64,000 nucleotides of DNA from DATKWD01 sp963704815 (GCA_963704815.1 CAVPHU010000005.1:434001-498000); one strand, 5' to 3'. Counted from the first letter of the stretch, positions 1 through 8,668 are shown. Numbers and translations are program-made. Notes: generated from the letters alone by a model not told the origin.

Positions 1-18
1 AGGTCGTCGCGTCGATGC

Positions 19-1452
19 TCACCCGTCATCGAATCGGCGTTGTCGGTGGGTGGAGATCGCGTCGGAGTAGATGGCCTCGAACTGTCGGGCGATGTGCTGC
101 CAGCCGAAGTTGCGTTGCACGTGTTCACACGCTCGACGGCCGCGGCGTTGGCGCTCGTTCTCGTCGGTGGCTGCCGTGACGATCGCTGCTGCGAGTTCGT
201 CCAGATCGTCTGGGGTGACGAGCCAGCCGTCGGGTCGGGCGGCGTCGGTGTTGATGAACGACGGGGGGCCGCCGGAGTTCGTGGCGATGACCGGCAGACC
301 TGCTGCCATGGCCTCGAGGTAGACCTGCCCGAAGGGCTCGTCAACCGACGGTGCGACGAACGCATCGGCGCAGTTGAGCGCGACAGGCAGGTCGTCGTGA
401 CCTCGCCATCCAGCGAAGAAGACCCCGTCCACACCCAACGCTGTTGCCACGGTGTGTGGGTGCTCACCCTCGCACTCGCCCGGGTAGCCACCCCAGATCA
501 CGAGCGGCGGCGCGCCCGGTCCGAGCGTCGCTCGGGCCGCCGCGTAGGCCTGGACCAGCAACGGCACCCGCTTGAACCCCAAGAAGCGTCCAACGAACAA
601 CAAGACAGGCAGTGGGTCCCCCGTGGATGGATCGTGGAAGCCTCGCTCCACGTCCTGTGCGGAATAGCCAACGGAGCCGACTCGCCCTGAGGTGTCCCAT
701 CCCCGTGGATCGTCGACGAGCCATCGACGCCAGTGACGCAACCGCTCCCCGGCCGGGTAGGCCTCGACGGAGAAACGCCCCAGGTCGACACCGTTCGCCA
801 CAACGTTGATCAAGTCGGGTTCGACCCTCAACAGCTCACACGCGACATCGCGAACGTCCGGGGAGTTCACGACCAGGCGACTCGCGCGTCGAGCGGCCGC
901 CACGAGCCGTTGATCCCACGCAGACGCATGGGACCATGACTCGACCGCACCGTCACGTATCTCTGCCAACATCTTCAGTTCCGTGCCGTGCAGATGCACG
1001 ACCACGGGCACATCCCCCACAGCGAGCACGGCATCGTTGACGTGAGTCAGATGATGCACGTGGTAGACGTCGGGCGGACCGACCCTGCCGAGCAAGGAAC
1101 TCCACGCAGTGACCTGGAGGTCGTACTCGGCCTGGCTCAGCGACGCGAAGACCCGGTCAGGCACACCCGGGCGATCCTCGAACGACGGATGCATCGGGAC
1201 CGGAGCCGTCATGGGATCCCGGCCCTGCTCGAACCACTCCACCGCCTCGGTGAAATCGAGCGACTGGACATCGAGACCAGCGAAGAACGTCGCGGCATGC
1301 GAGGCCGAGCCCGGCGAACCCAACGACCCACAGCACACGGTCACCGTCCACCCGTGGCCAGCGAGCGCATCGCCGAGGTAACGCACCACCTGCGCTGAGC
1401 CGCCCCGTGGATAGAACGCCAGCGTCATCACGACCCGCAACGGCTCACCCAC
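19..1452 (-). CDS. glycosyltransferase family 4 (GT-B fold)
   Basis: Probable retaining glycosyltransferase that moves a sugar from a nucleotide donor to a cell-surface or polysaccharide acceptor. The N-terminal Rossmann half begins with FYPRGGSAQVVRYLGDAL, typical of GT4 acceptor domains. The C-terminal half has LLFVGRFLGFKRVPLL and the E-x7-E signature EPFGQVYLEAMAAG, followed by LPVIATNSGGP. I chose the GTG at 1452 (about 477 aa) because GGAGG lies 8 nt upstream; an in-frame ATG at 1524 is possible but adds an unconserved leader. The gene is complete at the left edge and stands alone on its strand. The acceptor is unknown. The family call is firm, the substrate is not. Confidence 0.85.
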   Translation of the reverse strand: MGEPLRVVMTLAFYPRGGSAQVVRYLGDALAGHGWTVTVCCGSLGSPGSASHAATFFAGLDVQSLDFTEAVEWFEQGRDPMTAPVPMHPSFEDRPGVPDRVFASLSQAEYDLQVTAWSSLLGRVGPPDVYHVHHLTHVNDAVLAVGDVPVVVHLHGTELKMLAEIRDGAVESWSHASAWDQRLVAAARRASRLVVNSPDVRDVACELLRVEPDLINVVANGVDLGRFSVEAYPAGERLRHWRRWLVDDPRGWDTSGRVGSVGYSAQDVERGFHDPSTGDPLPVLLFVGRFLGFKRVPLLVQAYAAARATLGPGAPPLVIWGGYPGECEGEHPHTVATALGVDGVFFAGWRGHDDLPVALNCADAFVAPSVDEPFGQVYLEAMAAGLPVIATNSGGPPSFINTDAARPDGWLVTPDDLDELAAAIVTAATDENERQRRGRRACEHVQRNFGWQHIARQFEAIYSDAISTHRQRRFDDG

Positions 1453-1728
1453 CAATCCACCCTCCGTCACGTCGTGCCCACACTTCGAACGGAGATGCGC
1501 CCTTCTCGTCCACGGCATCAGCATCGTCCAACGAGCGACCGTGATCCAGATCTTCGTGCTCTGTTCGACGCGTGCGAAACGAGAGACACTCTTGGGTGCG
1601 AGACGTGTGCCCAGTCCGCGGGTGCCCCCGACCGGCGCCTCCGGGGGGCTGTCACTGGGGACGCCGACAACGGTCGCGAGCGGAAATCCACCGCGCCGAC
1701 CGCCGCGACCATCGGCACCCAGGGGCGG

Positions 1729-2343
1729 TCAGTCCCAGCCATTCTCGCGACGGAAGTCTGCTGCGAACTCCATCGTCCGCTCCCAGTCCACGACCTGTTG
1801 AACCAGTACGCCGCGTCCGAAGAACTCGGGATCGTCGGCGCGAATCTCGAGGTGATCCAAGTAGCTGATCAGCATCTCGCGATCGAACCGGTCGCGCACG
1901 CGCCGCCGGGAGTAGCGCTCAGCCAACTCGTACGACTGAGGTGTGCCAGACGTGTACCACCGCCATCGCCCATCGGTGGCGTGCGCCGCGATCGTTCGGA
2001 CGTGGTACAGCGGAGGTTCACCGTCCGGACCGAGGAGCCAGAACTGCGTCGAGGCATGACCGGGTCCGTAGGGCTGCGTGTAAACGGCTACAACACATCG
2101 GCAGCTGAGGATGCGGGCCAGCGCAGGAGCGATCGCCGTGGGGTCACCACCACCTCGCCCATTGTTCACGTACGCGGTCCACGGTCCGCAATCAACGAGA
2201 AGCTCGCGAGTCCAAGGCGATTCCATCGGGTCGAGCGCATGCAGTCCCTCGACCATGGTGCCCACGTCGGTGACCCGGCACTCGTCGCGGACCTCGACAA
2301 CTGCGTCGAGAACCTCCGCGATGGGACGCTCCAGGAAGCTCAC
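1729..2343 (-). CDS. hypothetical protein, about 204 aa
   Basis: I do not recognise the family. The GTG at 2343 starts a protein reading SFLERPIAEVLDAVVEVRD. It has no signal peptide or membrane segment and is rich in aromatic and acidic residues, for example FWLLGPDGEPP and EMLISYLDHLEIRADDPEFF. The size and composition resemble small cytosolic actinobacterial proteins such as immunity or SMI1-like proteins, but no diagnostic motif is visible, so that remains a guess. The frame is open further upstream to 2490, but that extension is Cys/Arg-rich and looks non-coding. The gene is flanked by the glycosyltransferase (same strand, about 276 bp away) and an esterase remnant on the other strand. 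Confidence 0.6.
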   Translation of the reverse strand: MSFLERPIAEVLDAVVEVRDECRVTDVGTMVEGLHALDPMESPWTRELLVDCGPWTAYVNNGRGGGDPTAIAPALARILSCRCVVAVYTQPYGPGHASTQFWLLGPDGEPPLYHVRTIAAHATDGRWRWYTSGTPQSYELAERYSRRRVRDRFDREMLISYLDHLEIRADDPEFFGRGVLVQQVVDWERTMEFAADFRRENGWD

Positions 2344-2508
2344 AGCGGACCCGAGCGGCCTTGCCGAACCCCCGAGTAGACAGGGGAACTCGGGCGCCGC
2401 CACGTCCGACAGCCTCTCACGTGATCCCGCACCGAATGGCGGACATCGGGCGGCTCCGCCACAAGCACACCGCCATCCGTCTGCCCGCACGATCCGTGGC
2501 GAACTGCG

Positions 2509-2925
2509 GGTCGGCCCGGCGACTCCGAGGGCACTACCTTCGGCCTCGACACGGGTGAGTGGCCCCAGGAGCGGTTCCCGTCATCGATTGAAAACGACGG
2601 CATCCTGCTCAGCCTGCAGAACAACCGCGGTGCCATGGCCTACGGAATCAAGGAGCTCGAGAACCGGAACCCGTTGGCCTGGCCGTCATTCGCCACAGAG
2701 GGCGACGTGGCCGGACTCCCGCCCACCTTCATCAGCGTGAACGAGTGCGACCCGCTGCGCGACGAAGGTATCGAGTTCTACCGCTTGCTCACGCGCGCCG
2801 GAGTCTCCACCCAGTGCCGTCAGGTGATGGGCACCATCCACGGCACCGAGATCTTCAGCCTTGCCTGCCCCGACGTGAGCTACGAGACGGCGGCGAGCAT
2901 CGCCCGCTTCTGCCAGACGATCTGA
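2509..2925 (+). pseudogene. C-terminal remnant of an HSL-family alpha/beta-hydrolase (esterase)
   Basis: The frame ending at 2925 encodes the C-terminal third of a hormone-sensitive-lipase type esterase. It has NPLAWPSFATE, then LPPTFISVNECDPLRDEG, which carries the catalytic Asp, and GTIHGTEIF, which carries the catalytic His. Similarity starts near 2515 (DSEGTTFGLDTGEWPQ) and lies in an open frame that has no start codon until 2635. An in-frame stop is at 2422. The oxyanion HGGG motif and the GxSxG nucleophile are absent from the window. The ATG at 2635 would give a 96-residue fragment without a nucleophile, so this is a 5'-truncated relic. Confidence 0.8.
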
Positions 2926-2959
2926 CACCAAGGCCGGCAACACCAAACGGCTGCGTGTC

Positions 2960-3658
2960 CTACTCGCCCAGGCCCGTGCAGAACTCCTCGTTGCCGAAGA
3001 CGACCGGATCGTTCGAGGTCGTGTCGAGGCTGAACGGCACCGTGCTGAAGCCCTCCCCGGTCACGAAGCCTTCGAGGAACCCCTCGGCGGTCCCGCTGAA
3101 CTCGACGAAGGTGAGGCCCTCGACCTCGCTCGCATCCCCCGAGCCGTCGCACTCGGCGGCGGCACGTGTGGCGAACTGGCCCCGCACCGCAGTGCGGTAC
3201 CCGTCGAGTTCCGCGTCGCTGAAGGTGCTCGCGGGGTCGGTGAGGCACTCCTCACCCTCGGGGCACTCGCAGCCCTCGTCGATCCCGACGTAGCAGTCGG
3301 GCTCGCCGAAGTCGTCTCGGGGCACGTTCTCGTCGGTGCAGACGGTCTCGCCGCCGGACGCGGCGTCATCGATCGCGTCGAGGGTCCCGCCGTCGAGCTC
3401 GCCCGTCTGCGGAAGGCCGGTTGCGTACTGGAAGTGCGTGACGGCGCTGTCGGTGGCCGAGCCTGCGACGCCGTCGACCGACCCCGGGTCACAGCCGATG
3501 GCGGCGAGCTGCTGCTCCGCGACGAGCACCGGGCTCGTCGACGCCGCCGCGCCGGACTCGGACGAGCTGACCCCGGTCTCGCCGTCGCCGCCGTCGTCCC
3601 CGCAGGCGACGACGAGCAACGAGAGCCCGACGAGGACGGCGAGCAGTCGTCTGGTCAT
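2960..3658 (-). CDS. lipoprotein with peptidoglycan-binding-like domain
   Basis: Exported lipoprotein of 232 aa. The N-terminus MTRRLLAVLVGLSLLVVAC is a lipoprotein signal peptide with the lipobox at VVAC, so Cys19 would be lipidated. A Gly/Ser/Asp-rich linker follows. Residues of about 45-95 read QQLAAIGCDPGSVDGVAG and FQYATGLPQTGELDGGTLDAI, the pattern of the PG_binding_1 three-helix fold. The rest is acidic with several Cys, including a CxCxxxxxC cluster (GCECPEGEECL), and may be disulfide-bonded. GAGGAG 6 nt before the ATG supports the start. The gene has no clear operon partner. The role is probably cell-wall attachment; no catalytic domain is seen. Confidence 0.8.
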   Translation of the reverse strand: MTRRLLAVLVGLSLLVVACGDDGGDGETGVSSSESGAAASTSPVLVAEQQLAAIGCDPGSVDGVAGSATDSAVTHFQYATGLPQTGELDGGTLDAIDDAASGGETVCTDENVPRDDFGEPDCYVGIDEGCECPEGEECLTDPASTFSDAELDGYRTAVRGQFATRAAAECDGSGDASEVEGLTFVEFSGTAEGFLEGFVTGEGFSTVPFSLDTTSNDPVVFGNEEFCTGLGE

Positions 3659-3840
3659 GTCGAGCTCCTCACTCGGCGCTCGCCTGCGGTCGACTCCTGG
3701 CCGGTCGGATCAACCGATGGCATGCCACCGTCCTGGTCGCTCATGACTGCCCCCTGGTCGGTCAAGAAGCTCTGGCCGTACACGATCGCGACCGGCGACT
3801 GAGCGATGGGCCGACCGGGCGAACTCACCCGGGCTGAACC

Positions 3841-4290
3841 ATCCGCGCCAAGCCGGGCAACCGAATCATCCCCGTGCTCACCGAGGGCGAACTCGTGTGG
3901 GATGCGGCGAGCAACGACTTCGACATGGCCCGATCGACGGCGGTCCGGGCGGCGCTGGTGGGACCGCTGCGCGAGGAGCCACGCCACCTCGACCTGTGGT
4001 GGGCTCGCGACGAGACGCAGCTCGACCTGCGGAACAGCCGCGTCCGGGACGCGATCGCCGACATCGCCGCCCCGGTCCACGGCATCCCCAAGGACGGCCT
4101 CGAGAGCGAGGACGTGCGCCTCCACCAGCGGGCCCGGCGACACGCCCGTGGCGCCGTCGCCGCACTCATCATCCTCTTCGTCGCGTCAGTCGCCGCCTCG
4201 GTCCTCGGGGTCGGCAACGCATCCCGGGCAGACGACGCAGCCGTGCGGAGGCGTAGGCGACTCCGGCCCTGCCGACCTCTCAACAAGTGA
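3841..4290 (+). pseudogene. fragment of a TIR-domain membrane protein (TIR-WD40-like)
   Basis: The frame begins abruptly after a stop at 3835 with KPGNRIIPVLTEGELVWD. It continues with STAVRAALVGPLREEPRHLD, then GIPKDGLESEDVRLHQRARR and one hydrophobic segment (AVAALIILFVASVAASVLG). This matches the C-terminal half of the TIR domain plus juxtamembrane helix of actinobacterial TIR-WD40 proteins. The first TIR strand, the catalytic Glu region and the whole C-terminal sensor or repeat portion are missing. After the helix the frame runs into low-complexity Arg-rich residues and stops. The only start is a GTG at 3874 inside the domain. I read it as a relic truncated at both ends, possibly of a defence or signalling gene. 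Confidence 0.65.
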
Positions 4291-4374
4291 GAGCCGTTCG
4301 GCCCTACGACCCCCGCTCAACCTGCCCTACGGTCTGACCCACGGTATGAGCGCGTCTCAGGCGAGGGGAACACC

Positions 4375-5859
4375 ATGGGCGGTACCACAACAGCACGCCG
4401 GACGGGACGGCGGAGCATCCGCATTGGCCTGTTCGCGGTCACGGCCCTGCTGATCGCCGCCTGTGCTCCTGCGAAGCCCGGCAACGTCACCGCCACCCCC
4501 GCCACGGTCACCGTCGTCCCTGGCGCGTCATCGGCGACGGTGTCGTGGACGGCACCGGCCCCGCACCCTGCGATCCCTGAGATCCTCGGCTACGTGGTCG
4601 GCTACGGCACGACCGAGTTGGTGTTCGACGACACCGCCACGACCCAGACGATCACCGGGCTGACGAATGGCGAGACGTACACGTTCTGGGTGTCGGCGTT
4701 CAACGCCGTCGGGACCGGGCAAGCAAGGTACGCCGCACCGGTGACGCTGTTGGTTCCAGCCATCTACGTCGACCAGGCAGCGACCGGGGCGAACAACGGG
4801 ACCTCATGGCCCAACGCGTACACCGACCTCCAAGACGCCCTCGCTGCTGCGAGCCGGGACGATCTGATCGTGGTCGCCGAGGGCACCTATCGGCCCGCCG
4901 CCAGCGATCGGACGGTCAGCTTCGACCTGTCGTCGCACGTGACGCTGCGGGGTGGGTTCCAGACCGGCGGTGCTGCTGGCCCTGACCCAGCCGCCTACCC
5001 GACGATCCTGTCCGGGGACCTCGCCGACAACGACCTGCCGGGCTTCGTCAACAACGGCGAGAACAGCTATCACGTCGTCACCGCCGAGAGCCTGTCGGGC
5101 GCAGTCATCGATGGCTTCACCATCGCTGGCGGCAACGCCAACGGCGTCGCCACCGATCGGTCAGGTGGTGGTCTCTACGTGCTCGGCGGCTCCCCCGCCG
5201 TTCTCAACAGCACCGTTTCCAACAACTCTGCCGATGCCTTCGGTGGGGGCGTCTGGATCGATGAGGGCAACTCGCCCTCGATCGTGAACACGCAGGTGAT
5301 CGACAACAGGGTCACCCAGGTTCTTGGTGCAGGCCTCGCGGTCACCCAAGGCAACGCTGTGTCGATCCTCAACTCCGTGGTGGCGCGAAACACGACCCCT
5401 GGGATCGGCGGAGGACTTTATGTCGATGTTGCCTCGCCGTCGATCACCAACACGGTGGTCGCCGCCAACGTGGCAGGCGAGACGGGGGGCATCGGTGGCA
5501 TCTGGTGTACCGCCTGCGGAGGATCGGCCACGTTCACCAACCTCATCGTCTGGGGCAACGTCCCTGATGGCATCGACGACAAGTTCGCCGACGAGTCGGT
5601 CGTCAGCCACTCCGTTGTCCAGGGCGGCTGGCCTGGCGTTGCCAACATCGACCTGGATCCGTTGTTCGTCGGCCCAGGCAACTACCGGCTGACGGCCGCC
5701 TCACCGGCCCGCAACACCGGCGACAACACCGCCGTGCCCGCCGACATCTTCGACGTGGACGGTGACGGCGACACGACCGAACCCACCCCCGATCTGAACC
5801 TGAACCCCCGCATCGCCGAGATCACCATCGATATGGGTGCCTTCGAGTTCCAGCCCTGA
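4375..5859 (+). CDS. lipoprotein with fibronectin-III and right-handed beta-helix domains
   Basis: Surface lipoprotein of 494 aa. The signal peptide ends in a lipobox (LLIAAC, Cys at about 30). Residues of about 37-125 form a fibronectin type III module (SSATVSWTAP, ITGLTNGETYTFWVSAFN). Residues of about 130-490 form a parallel beta-helix typical of adhesins and polysaccharide-active proteins: IYVDQAATGANNGTSW, SGGGLYVLGGSPAVLNSTVS and several similar GGGLYV/GGGVWI coils, ending DLNLNPRIAEITIDMGAFEF. This resembles the right-handed beta-helix and choice-of-anchor families. AGGGG 7 nt before the ATG supports the start. No catalytic triad can be identified, so enzyme versus adhesin cannot be decided. 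Confidence 0.85.
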   Translation: MGGTTTARRTGRRSIRIGLFAVTALLIAACAPAKPGNVTATPATVTVVPGASSATVSWTAPAPHPAIPEILGYVVGYGTTELVFDDTATTQTITGLTNGETYTFWVSAFNAVGTGQARYAAPVTLLVPAIYVDQAATGANNGTSWPNAYTDLQDALAAASRDDLIVVAEGTYRPAASDRTVSFDLSSHVTLRGGFQTGGAAGPDPAAYPTILSGDLADNDLPGFVNNGENSYHVVTAESLSGAVIDGFTIAGGNANGVATDRSGGGLYVLGGSPAVLNSTVSNNSADAFGGGVWIDEGNSPSIVNTQVIDNRVTQVLGAGLAVTQGNAVSILNSVVARNTTPGIGGGLYVDVASPSITNTVVAANVAGETGGIGGIWCTACGGSATFTNLIVWGNVPDGIDDKFADESVVSHSVVQGGWPGVANIDLDPLFVGPGNYRLTAASPARNTGDNTAVPADIFDVDGDGDTTEPTPDLNLNPRIAEITIDMGAFEFQP

Positions 5860-6398
5860 GGCCGAGCCGAACCGGCCGGGGTGGAGATCCACAACTCCTC
5901 GACTGCCGCGGACGCCGACCACGGGTCCGTCCGCAGCGAGCGCGTTCGGAGAGATACCAGCGCATCCGTACGCCCACGGGTCGCGATCGCACGGCACTGG
6001 CCAACCGGAAGACGCCGACGTGCGCCGTTGCTGCCGACCCCTCGCCCAGCCCACCGGCCGTACGTCCGCTCGATGCGACGGCTCGCGACGATCGTCGCCC
6101 TCACGTCGGCTCTGGCTCGATGCGGATCAGCAGTAGCGGCAGTTCGGTCCGGTCAGGTTGATGGCCATGCCACTCGTGCTCGTCGTACCAGTCGTCGGGC
6201 ATCGGCGTCCGGTACATCCGGCTCAACGATCGGAGATTCTGCGTGTCGCAGCATCGGCCACCGAGATTCGGGGCGTCGCAGGCCGACATTGTCGTATCGG
6301 CCCGTCGGGGCCGATCGGGCTTGGGTGGCTGAGCATGGCGGTTCCTGTCTGTTCAGGAGCCGACTGCTGAAGCCGCTAGAGCTCAACGATCCGTGGGT
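5860..6398. other. non-coding stretch between beta-helix gene and integrative element
   Basis: About 540 bp with no supported gene. A 62-residue frame on the minus strand (6101-6289) has no recognisable domain, no ribosome-binding site and atypical Arg/His content. I see no tRNA or convincing terminator. This is probably decayed host sequence left of the element insertion point. Confidence 0.4.
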
Positions 6399-6442
6399 CA
6401 GCGCGCTCGGAGGGACTCGAACCCCCAACCTTCTGATCCGTA
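6399..6442. repeat. attL-side direct repeat (44 bp, copy of tRNA-Arg 3' end)
   Basis: Base-for-base identical to 12105-12148, starting CAGCGCGCTCGGAGGGACTC and ending CTTCTGATCCGTA. It reproduces the T-arm, variable region and anticodon-stem 3' side of tRNA-Arg but not the 5' half, so it is not a tRNA gene. Identity stops sharply on both sides. Confidence 0.9.
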
Positions 6443-6572
6443 GTTGACCGAAGGCCGTTTTCCGGGGTTCCCCACCAATGACCGTGATCGCCGAATATGA
6501 CCGGTGACCTGGGCTTTTGTAGCCGGACGCTGGTCCGGCAGTTTCCACCATAGACCGCTATCGGTCTCGTTT

Positions 6573-6600
6573 GGTTCTCAATCGGTTCTCACTGAGAACC
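6573..6600. repeat. putative integrase arm-type sites, left end
   Basis: Contains GGTTCTCAATCGGTTCTCAC, that is two GGTTCTCA octamers 11 bp apart, followed by the inverted copy TGAGAACC at 6593-6600. The same 20 bp recur at 12030-12049 near the other end. The one-turn spacing suits side-by-side binding of integrase N-terminal domains. Confidence 0.55.
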
Positions 6601-6823
6601 AGTCCGACTCACCAATCGGGCCCCATCTACGGTGGTGCCGAGGTACCACTCGGGACTACCGGCAGATCGACGTCGCAGTTGAGCCCGGCCGCACCGATCA
6701 GCCAAAGCCGCTGACGCGGCGCGCAGGAACCGGCAATCGCGCGGGCGTCAGCCAGTCCGAGTTTCGCAACCAACTCATCGAGACTCGTTGGGGTCGAGAC
6801 CTTGGAGGCCTCGGCCTCGTGCT

Positions 6824-7255
6824 TCACTCGTCCTCGGGATCGGCCTCCGGTGGCACCTCGACGTCCAGGAAGCTCACACCGCAGTTCGACTCTGAGAACG
6901 CTTCGATCCTCGACGCGGCCCCCGAAGGGTCCGGGCCACCCTCTTCGCCGTAGTCGATCTCGTAGGCCTCGCCCACCCGCTTGGCCCACTCAACGATGAC
7001 CGCGGCGTCGTCTGCGATCTCGTTCGGCGCGAGCTCGGCCAAGCGGTCCCACTCGTCGTCGGTCGGGAACCCCAAGCGCTCATCGAGGCTGGTGATGTAC
7101 TCGCAGTACGCGGTCAGGGCGTCATCGCCGCCGGTGGCGTCCGAGATCGACCCCGACGTGCCAACCCCGACCTCGGATTCGTCGGCTCCGCACGCAGCGA
7201 CCGTCGTGATGAGAGCCGCTGCCACGGCCCATCGAAGTCGACCGATGGTGCTCAC
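6824..7255 (-). CDS. small lipoprotein of unknown function
   Basis: 143 aa. The signal peptide is RLRWAVAAALITTVAAC with a TVAAC lipobox. The mature part is acidic: LTAYCEYITSLDERLGFPTD and SESNCGVSFLDVEVPPEADP. I do not recognise the domain. Two mature-region Cys could form a disulfide. The ATG overlaps the stop of the upstream gene by 4 bp (ATGA), so the two are translationally coupled. It is cargo of the integrative element. Similar orphan lipoproteins are frequent in Acidimicrobiia, but no function can be stated. Confidence 0.7.
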   Translation of the reverse strand: MSTIGRLRWAVAAALITTVAACGADESEVGVGTSGSISDATGGDDALTAYCEYITSLDERLGFPTDDEWDRLAELAPNEIADDAAVIVEWAKRVGEAYEIDYGEEGGPDPSGAASRIEAFSESNCGVSFLDVEVPPEADPEDE

Positions 7256-7518
7256 ATCCCCCCGGGCTCGGTTGACGAGGCGATGATGGGCTTCGATCCG
7301 TCACTGGTGTCCTTGGACCCAGCCCTCTCGGCCCAGCGCGCCAGCGTCTCGGGATCCGCGCCGACAACAGCGCGGAGCTCCTCGGCGGTGTTCTGGCGCT
7401 GCTCGAGCAGCCCTGACCGCGCTGAGAACTGATCGCTCGGAATCGCGGCCAACCGGGAATCGAGCTGGGCGAGCTCCCTTCGTAACCCGCTTTCGATGCT
7501 CTCCACGTCGTCGCTCAT
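7252..7518 (-). CDS. small helical (coiled-coil) protein, 88 aa
   Basis: Starts MSDDVESIESGLRRELAQLD and continues with heptad-like helices (LDSRLAAIPSDQF, LLEQRQNTAEELRAVVG), then an Ala/Ser tail. There is no signal peptide. It is first in a two-gene operon with the lipoprotein, overlapping it by 4 bp. TAGGTT at 7525-7530 lies 6 nt before the ATG with no Shine-Dalgarno sequence, so the gene is probably leaderless. The family is unknown; a partner or chaperone of the following lipoprotein is only a possibility. Confidence 0.6.
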   Translation of the reverse strand: MSDDVESIESGLRRELAQLDSRLAAIPSDQFSARSGLLEQRQNTAEELRAVVGADPETLARWAERAGSKDTSDGSKPIIASSTEPGGM

Positions 7519-7524
7519 GAGACG

Positions 7525-7530
7525 AACCTA
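7525..7530 (-). promoter_or_regulatory. -10 hexamer TAGGTT, leaderless gene at 7518
   Basis: TAGGTT on the minus strand followed by 6 nt and the ATG. It matches the TANNNT-N6-8-start pattern seen before many genes here. Confidence 0.45.
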
Positions 7531-8169
7531 CCTCGCCTCGATCGCGATCTCAGACGGCGAGACCGCCGCCGAGCACCCGGGGCGCGGCGGTGCCAGGAGG
7601 GCGTCCCTCACCTCCGCGTCCGAGGCGCATGCGTACTGATTTCCGTCAGCGAGTGCCGCAACCAGACCTGTTTCACGGCTCAGCTCGCCCAGCCGTTCAT
7701 CCCGAGCCCTGGGCGGCCTTCGCCGACGCGCCGACATCGCATCGATCGCCGCGAGGACCGCGTCGGCATCCAGGTCGACCTGGGCGAGGCCGAACTCGTC
7801 GGCTGACACCGCCTCGACGCCGAACGGATCGAGCAACTCGGCGGGGAAGTCAGCCAAGTTGTCGGTGACGATCGTGGGAGCGCCAACGTGGACGGCCAGG
7901 GCGAGCACGTGCCGGTCCTTCTCGTTGACCGGCATCGCCTCGATGAGCGCCGGCGCCACGTCGGTCAGCGCGTCGGGTAACGCGCGGTTGAGGTGCTCGA
8001 GCCGACGGACGATCGCCGCCGGTTCGAGATCGGCTCGGAGAGCGAGGTTTCGGCGGACCTCGACGAGGATCTCGGGCGACCAGTGCGGACGGAAGAGGCG
8101 GCGCGTCGCCAAGGTGGCGAACAGATCGGTGACCTCGATGCCGTAGATGACGTTGGCATCGAGGACCAC
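7528..8169 (-). CDS. PIN-domain protein, probable toxin RNase
   Basis: About 213 aa. PIN-family Mg-dependent RNase, toxin half of a VapBC-like pair. It starts VVLDANVIYG with the first conserved Asp. The conserved Glu is in HWSPEILVEVRRN, and acidic residues of the last sites are in NEKDRHVLALAV and IVTDNLADFP, giving the expected D-E-D-D set. The C-terminal region of about 60 residues is Arg-rich and specific to this group. I chose the GTG at 8169 because the PIN core begins there; the frame is open further upstream but overlaps the antitoxin. The antitoxin stop is 22 bp upstream, so the pair is one operon within the island. Confidence 0.8.
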   Translation of the reverse strand: MVLDANVIYGIEVTDLFATLATRRLFRPHWSPEILVEVRRNLALRADLEPAAIVRRLEHLNRALPDALTDVAPALIEAMPVNEKDRHVLALAVHVGAPTIVTDNLADFPAELLDPFGVEAVSADEFGLAQVDLDADAVLAAIDAMSARRRRPPRARDERLGELSRETGLVAALADGNQYACASDAEVRDALLAPPRPGCSAAVSPSEIAIEAR

Positions 8170-8191
8170 GACGAACCCCGGCCACGGAGGG

Positions 8192-8632
8192 TCAGGACTC
8201 GTAGAGGCCGAGTTCCTCGGCCTCGGACACCATGGCGTCGAGGGCCTCCTCAGCTCGGGCGTCCATGTCGTCGCGGTATGCGAGGACGTCGGCAAGCCGC
8301 AGCCGACGGTGAGTGCCGACCATGTGATGTGAAATCTCGCCGGCCGCAATCTGCTTGATCAGGAACGGCCGACTCACGTTGAGCAGCTCGGCCGCCTCGA
8401 CCGTGGTGAGCTCGGCGTGCATCGGGATGACGGACACGCCGTTGCCCGCCTTGAGTTGCTCGACAATGGACACGAGCAACTCGTGGATTCCTTCGGGCAG
8501 CTCGATTGCCGTGCCGTCAGGAGCGACCAAGCGCGCCGAAGGCCCGGTGCGAACGTGCTCCAGAAGCCGCTCGAACTCGACGAGCTGCTCAGGCTGAACG
8601 GCGCCAGGACGAACTTCGAGCACATCACTCAT
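8192..8632 (-). CDS. excisionase-family HTH antitoxin
   Basis: 146 aa. Residues of about 1-65 form a helical region (VQPEQLVEFERLLEHVR, EGIHELLVSIVEQLKAG). Residues of about 74-125 form a MerR/excisionase-type winged helix: LTTVEAAELLNVSRPFLIKQ then HRRLRLADVLAYRD. This arrangement upstream of a PIN gene is the usual excisionase-like antitoxin, which neutralises the RNase and represses the operon. TATGCT lies 7 nt before the ATG, so translation is likely leaderless from 8632. Because of its HTH type it could also double as a recombination directionality factor for the element, but its pairing with PIN favours the antitoxin role. Confidence 0.8.
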   Translation of the reverse strand: MSDVLEVRPGAVQPEQLVEFERLLEHVRTGPSARLVAPDGTAIELPEGIHELLVSIVEQLKAGNGVSVIPMHAELTTVEAAELLNVSRPFLIKQIAAGEISHHMVGTHRRLRLADVLAYRDDMDARAEEALDAMVSEAEELGLYES

Positions 8633-8639
8633 GAGGAAC

Positions 8640-8668
8640 AGCATACGCATCCAAGTGCAATAAGTGCA
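8640..8668 (-). promoter_or_regulatory. toxin-antitoxin promoter with direct-repeat operator
   Basis: TATGCT (8640-8645) stands 7 nt before the antitoxin ATG. Immediately upstream are two direct AAGTGCA heptamers (plus strand 8653-8659 and 8662-8668, 9-bp period). They cover the -35 area and are a candidate autoregulatory operator. Confidence 0.45.

Noticed and set aside
6101..6289. 62-residue minus-strand frame between the beta-helix gene and the island
   Set aside because: No domain, no ribosome-binding or leaderless signal, unusual composition. Not enough to call a gene.
6399..6442. Second tRNA-Arg gene
   Set aside because: Only the 3' half matches the tRNA. The acceptor 5' strand, D-arm and half of the anticodon stem are missing, so it is an att duplicate.
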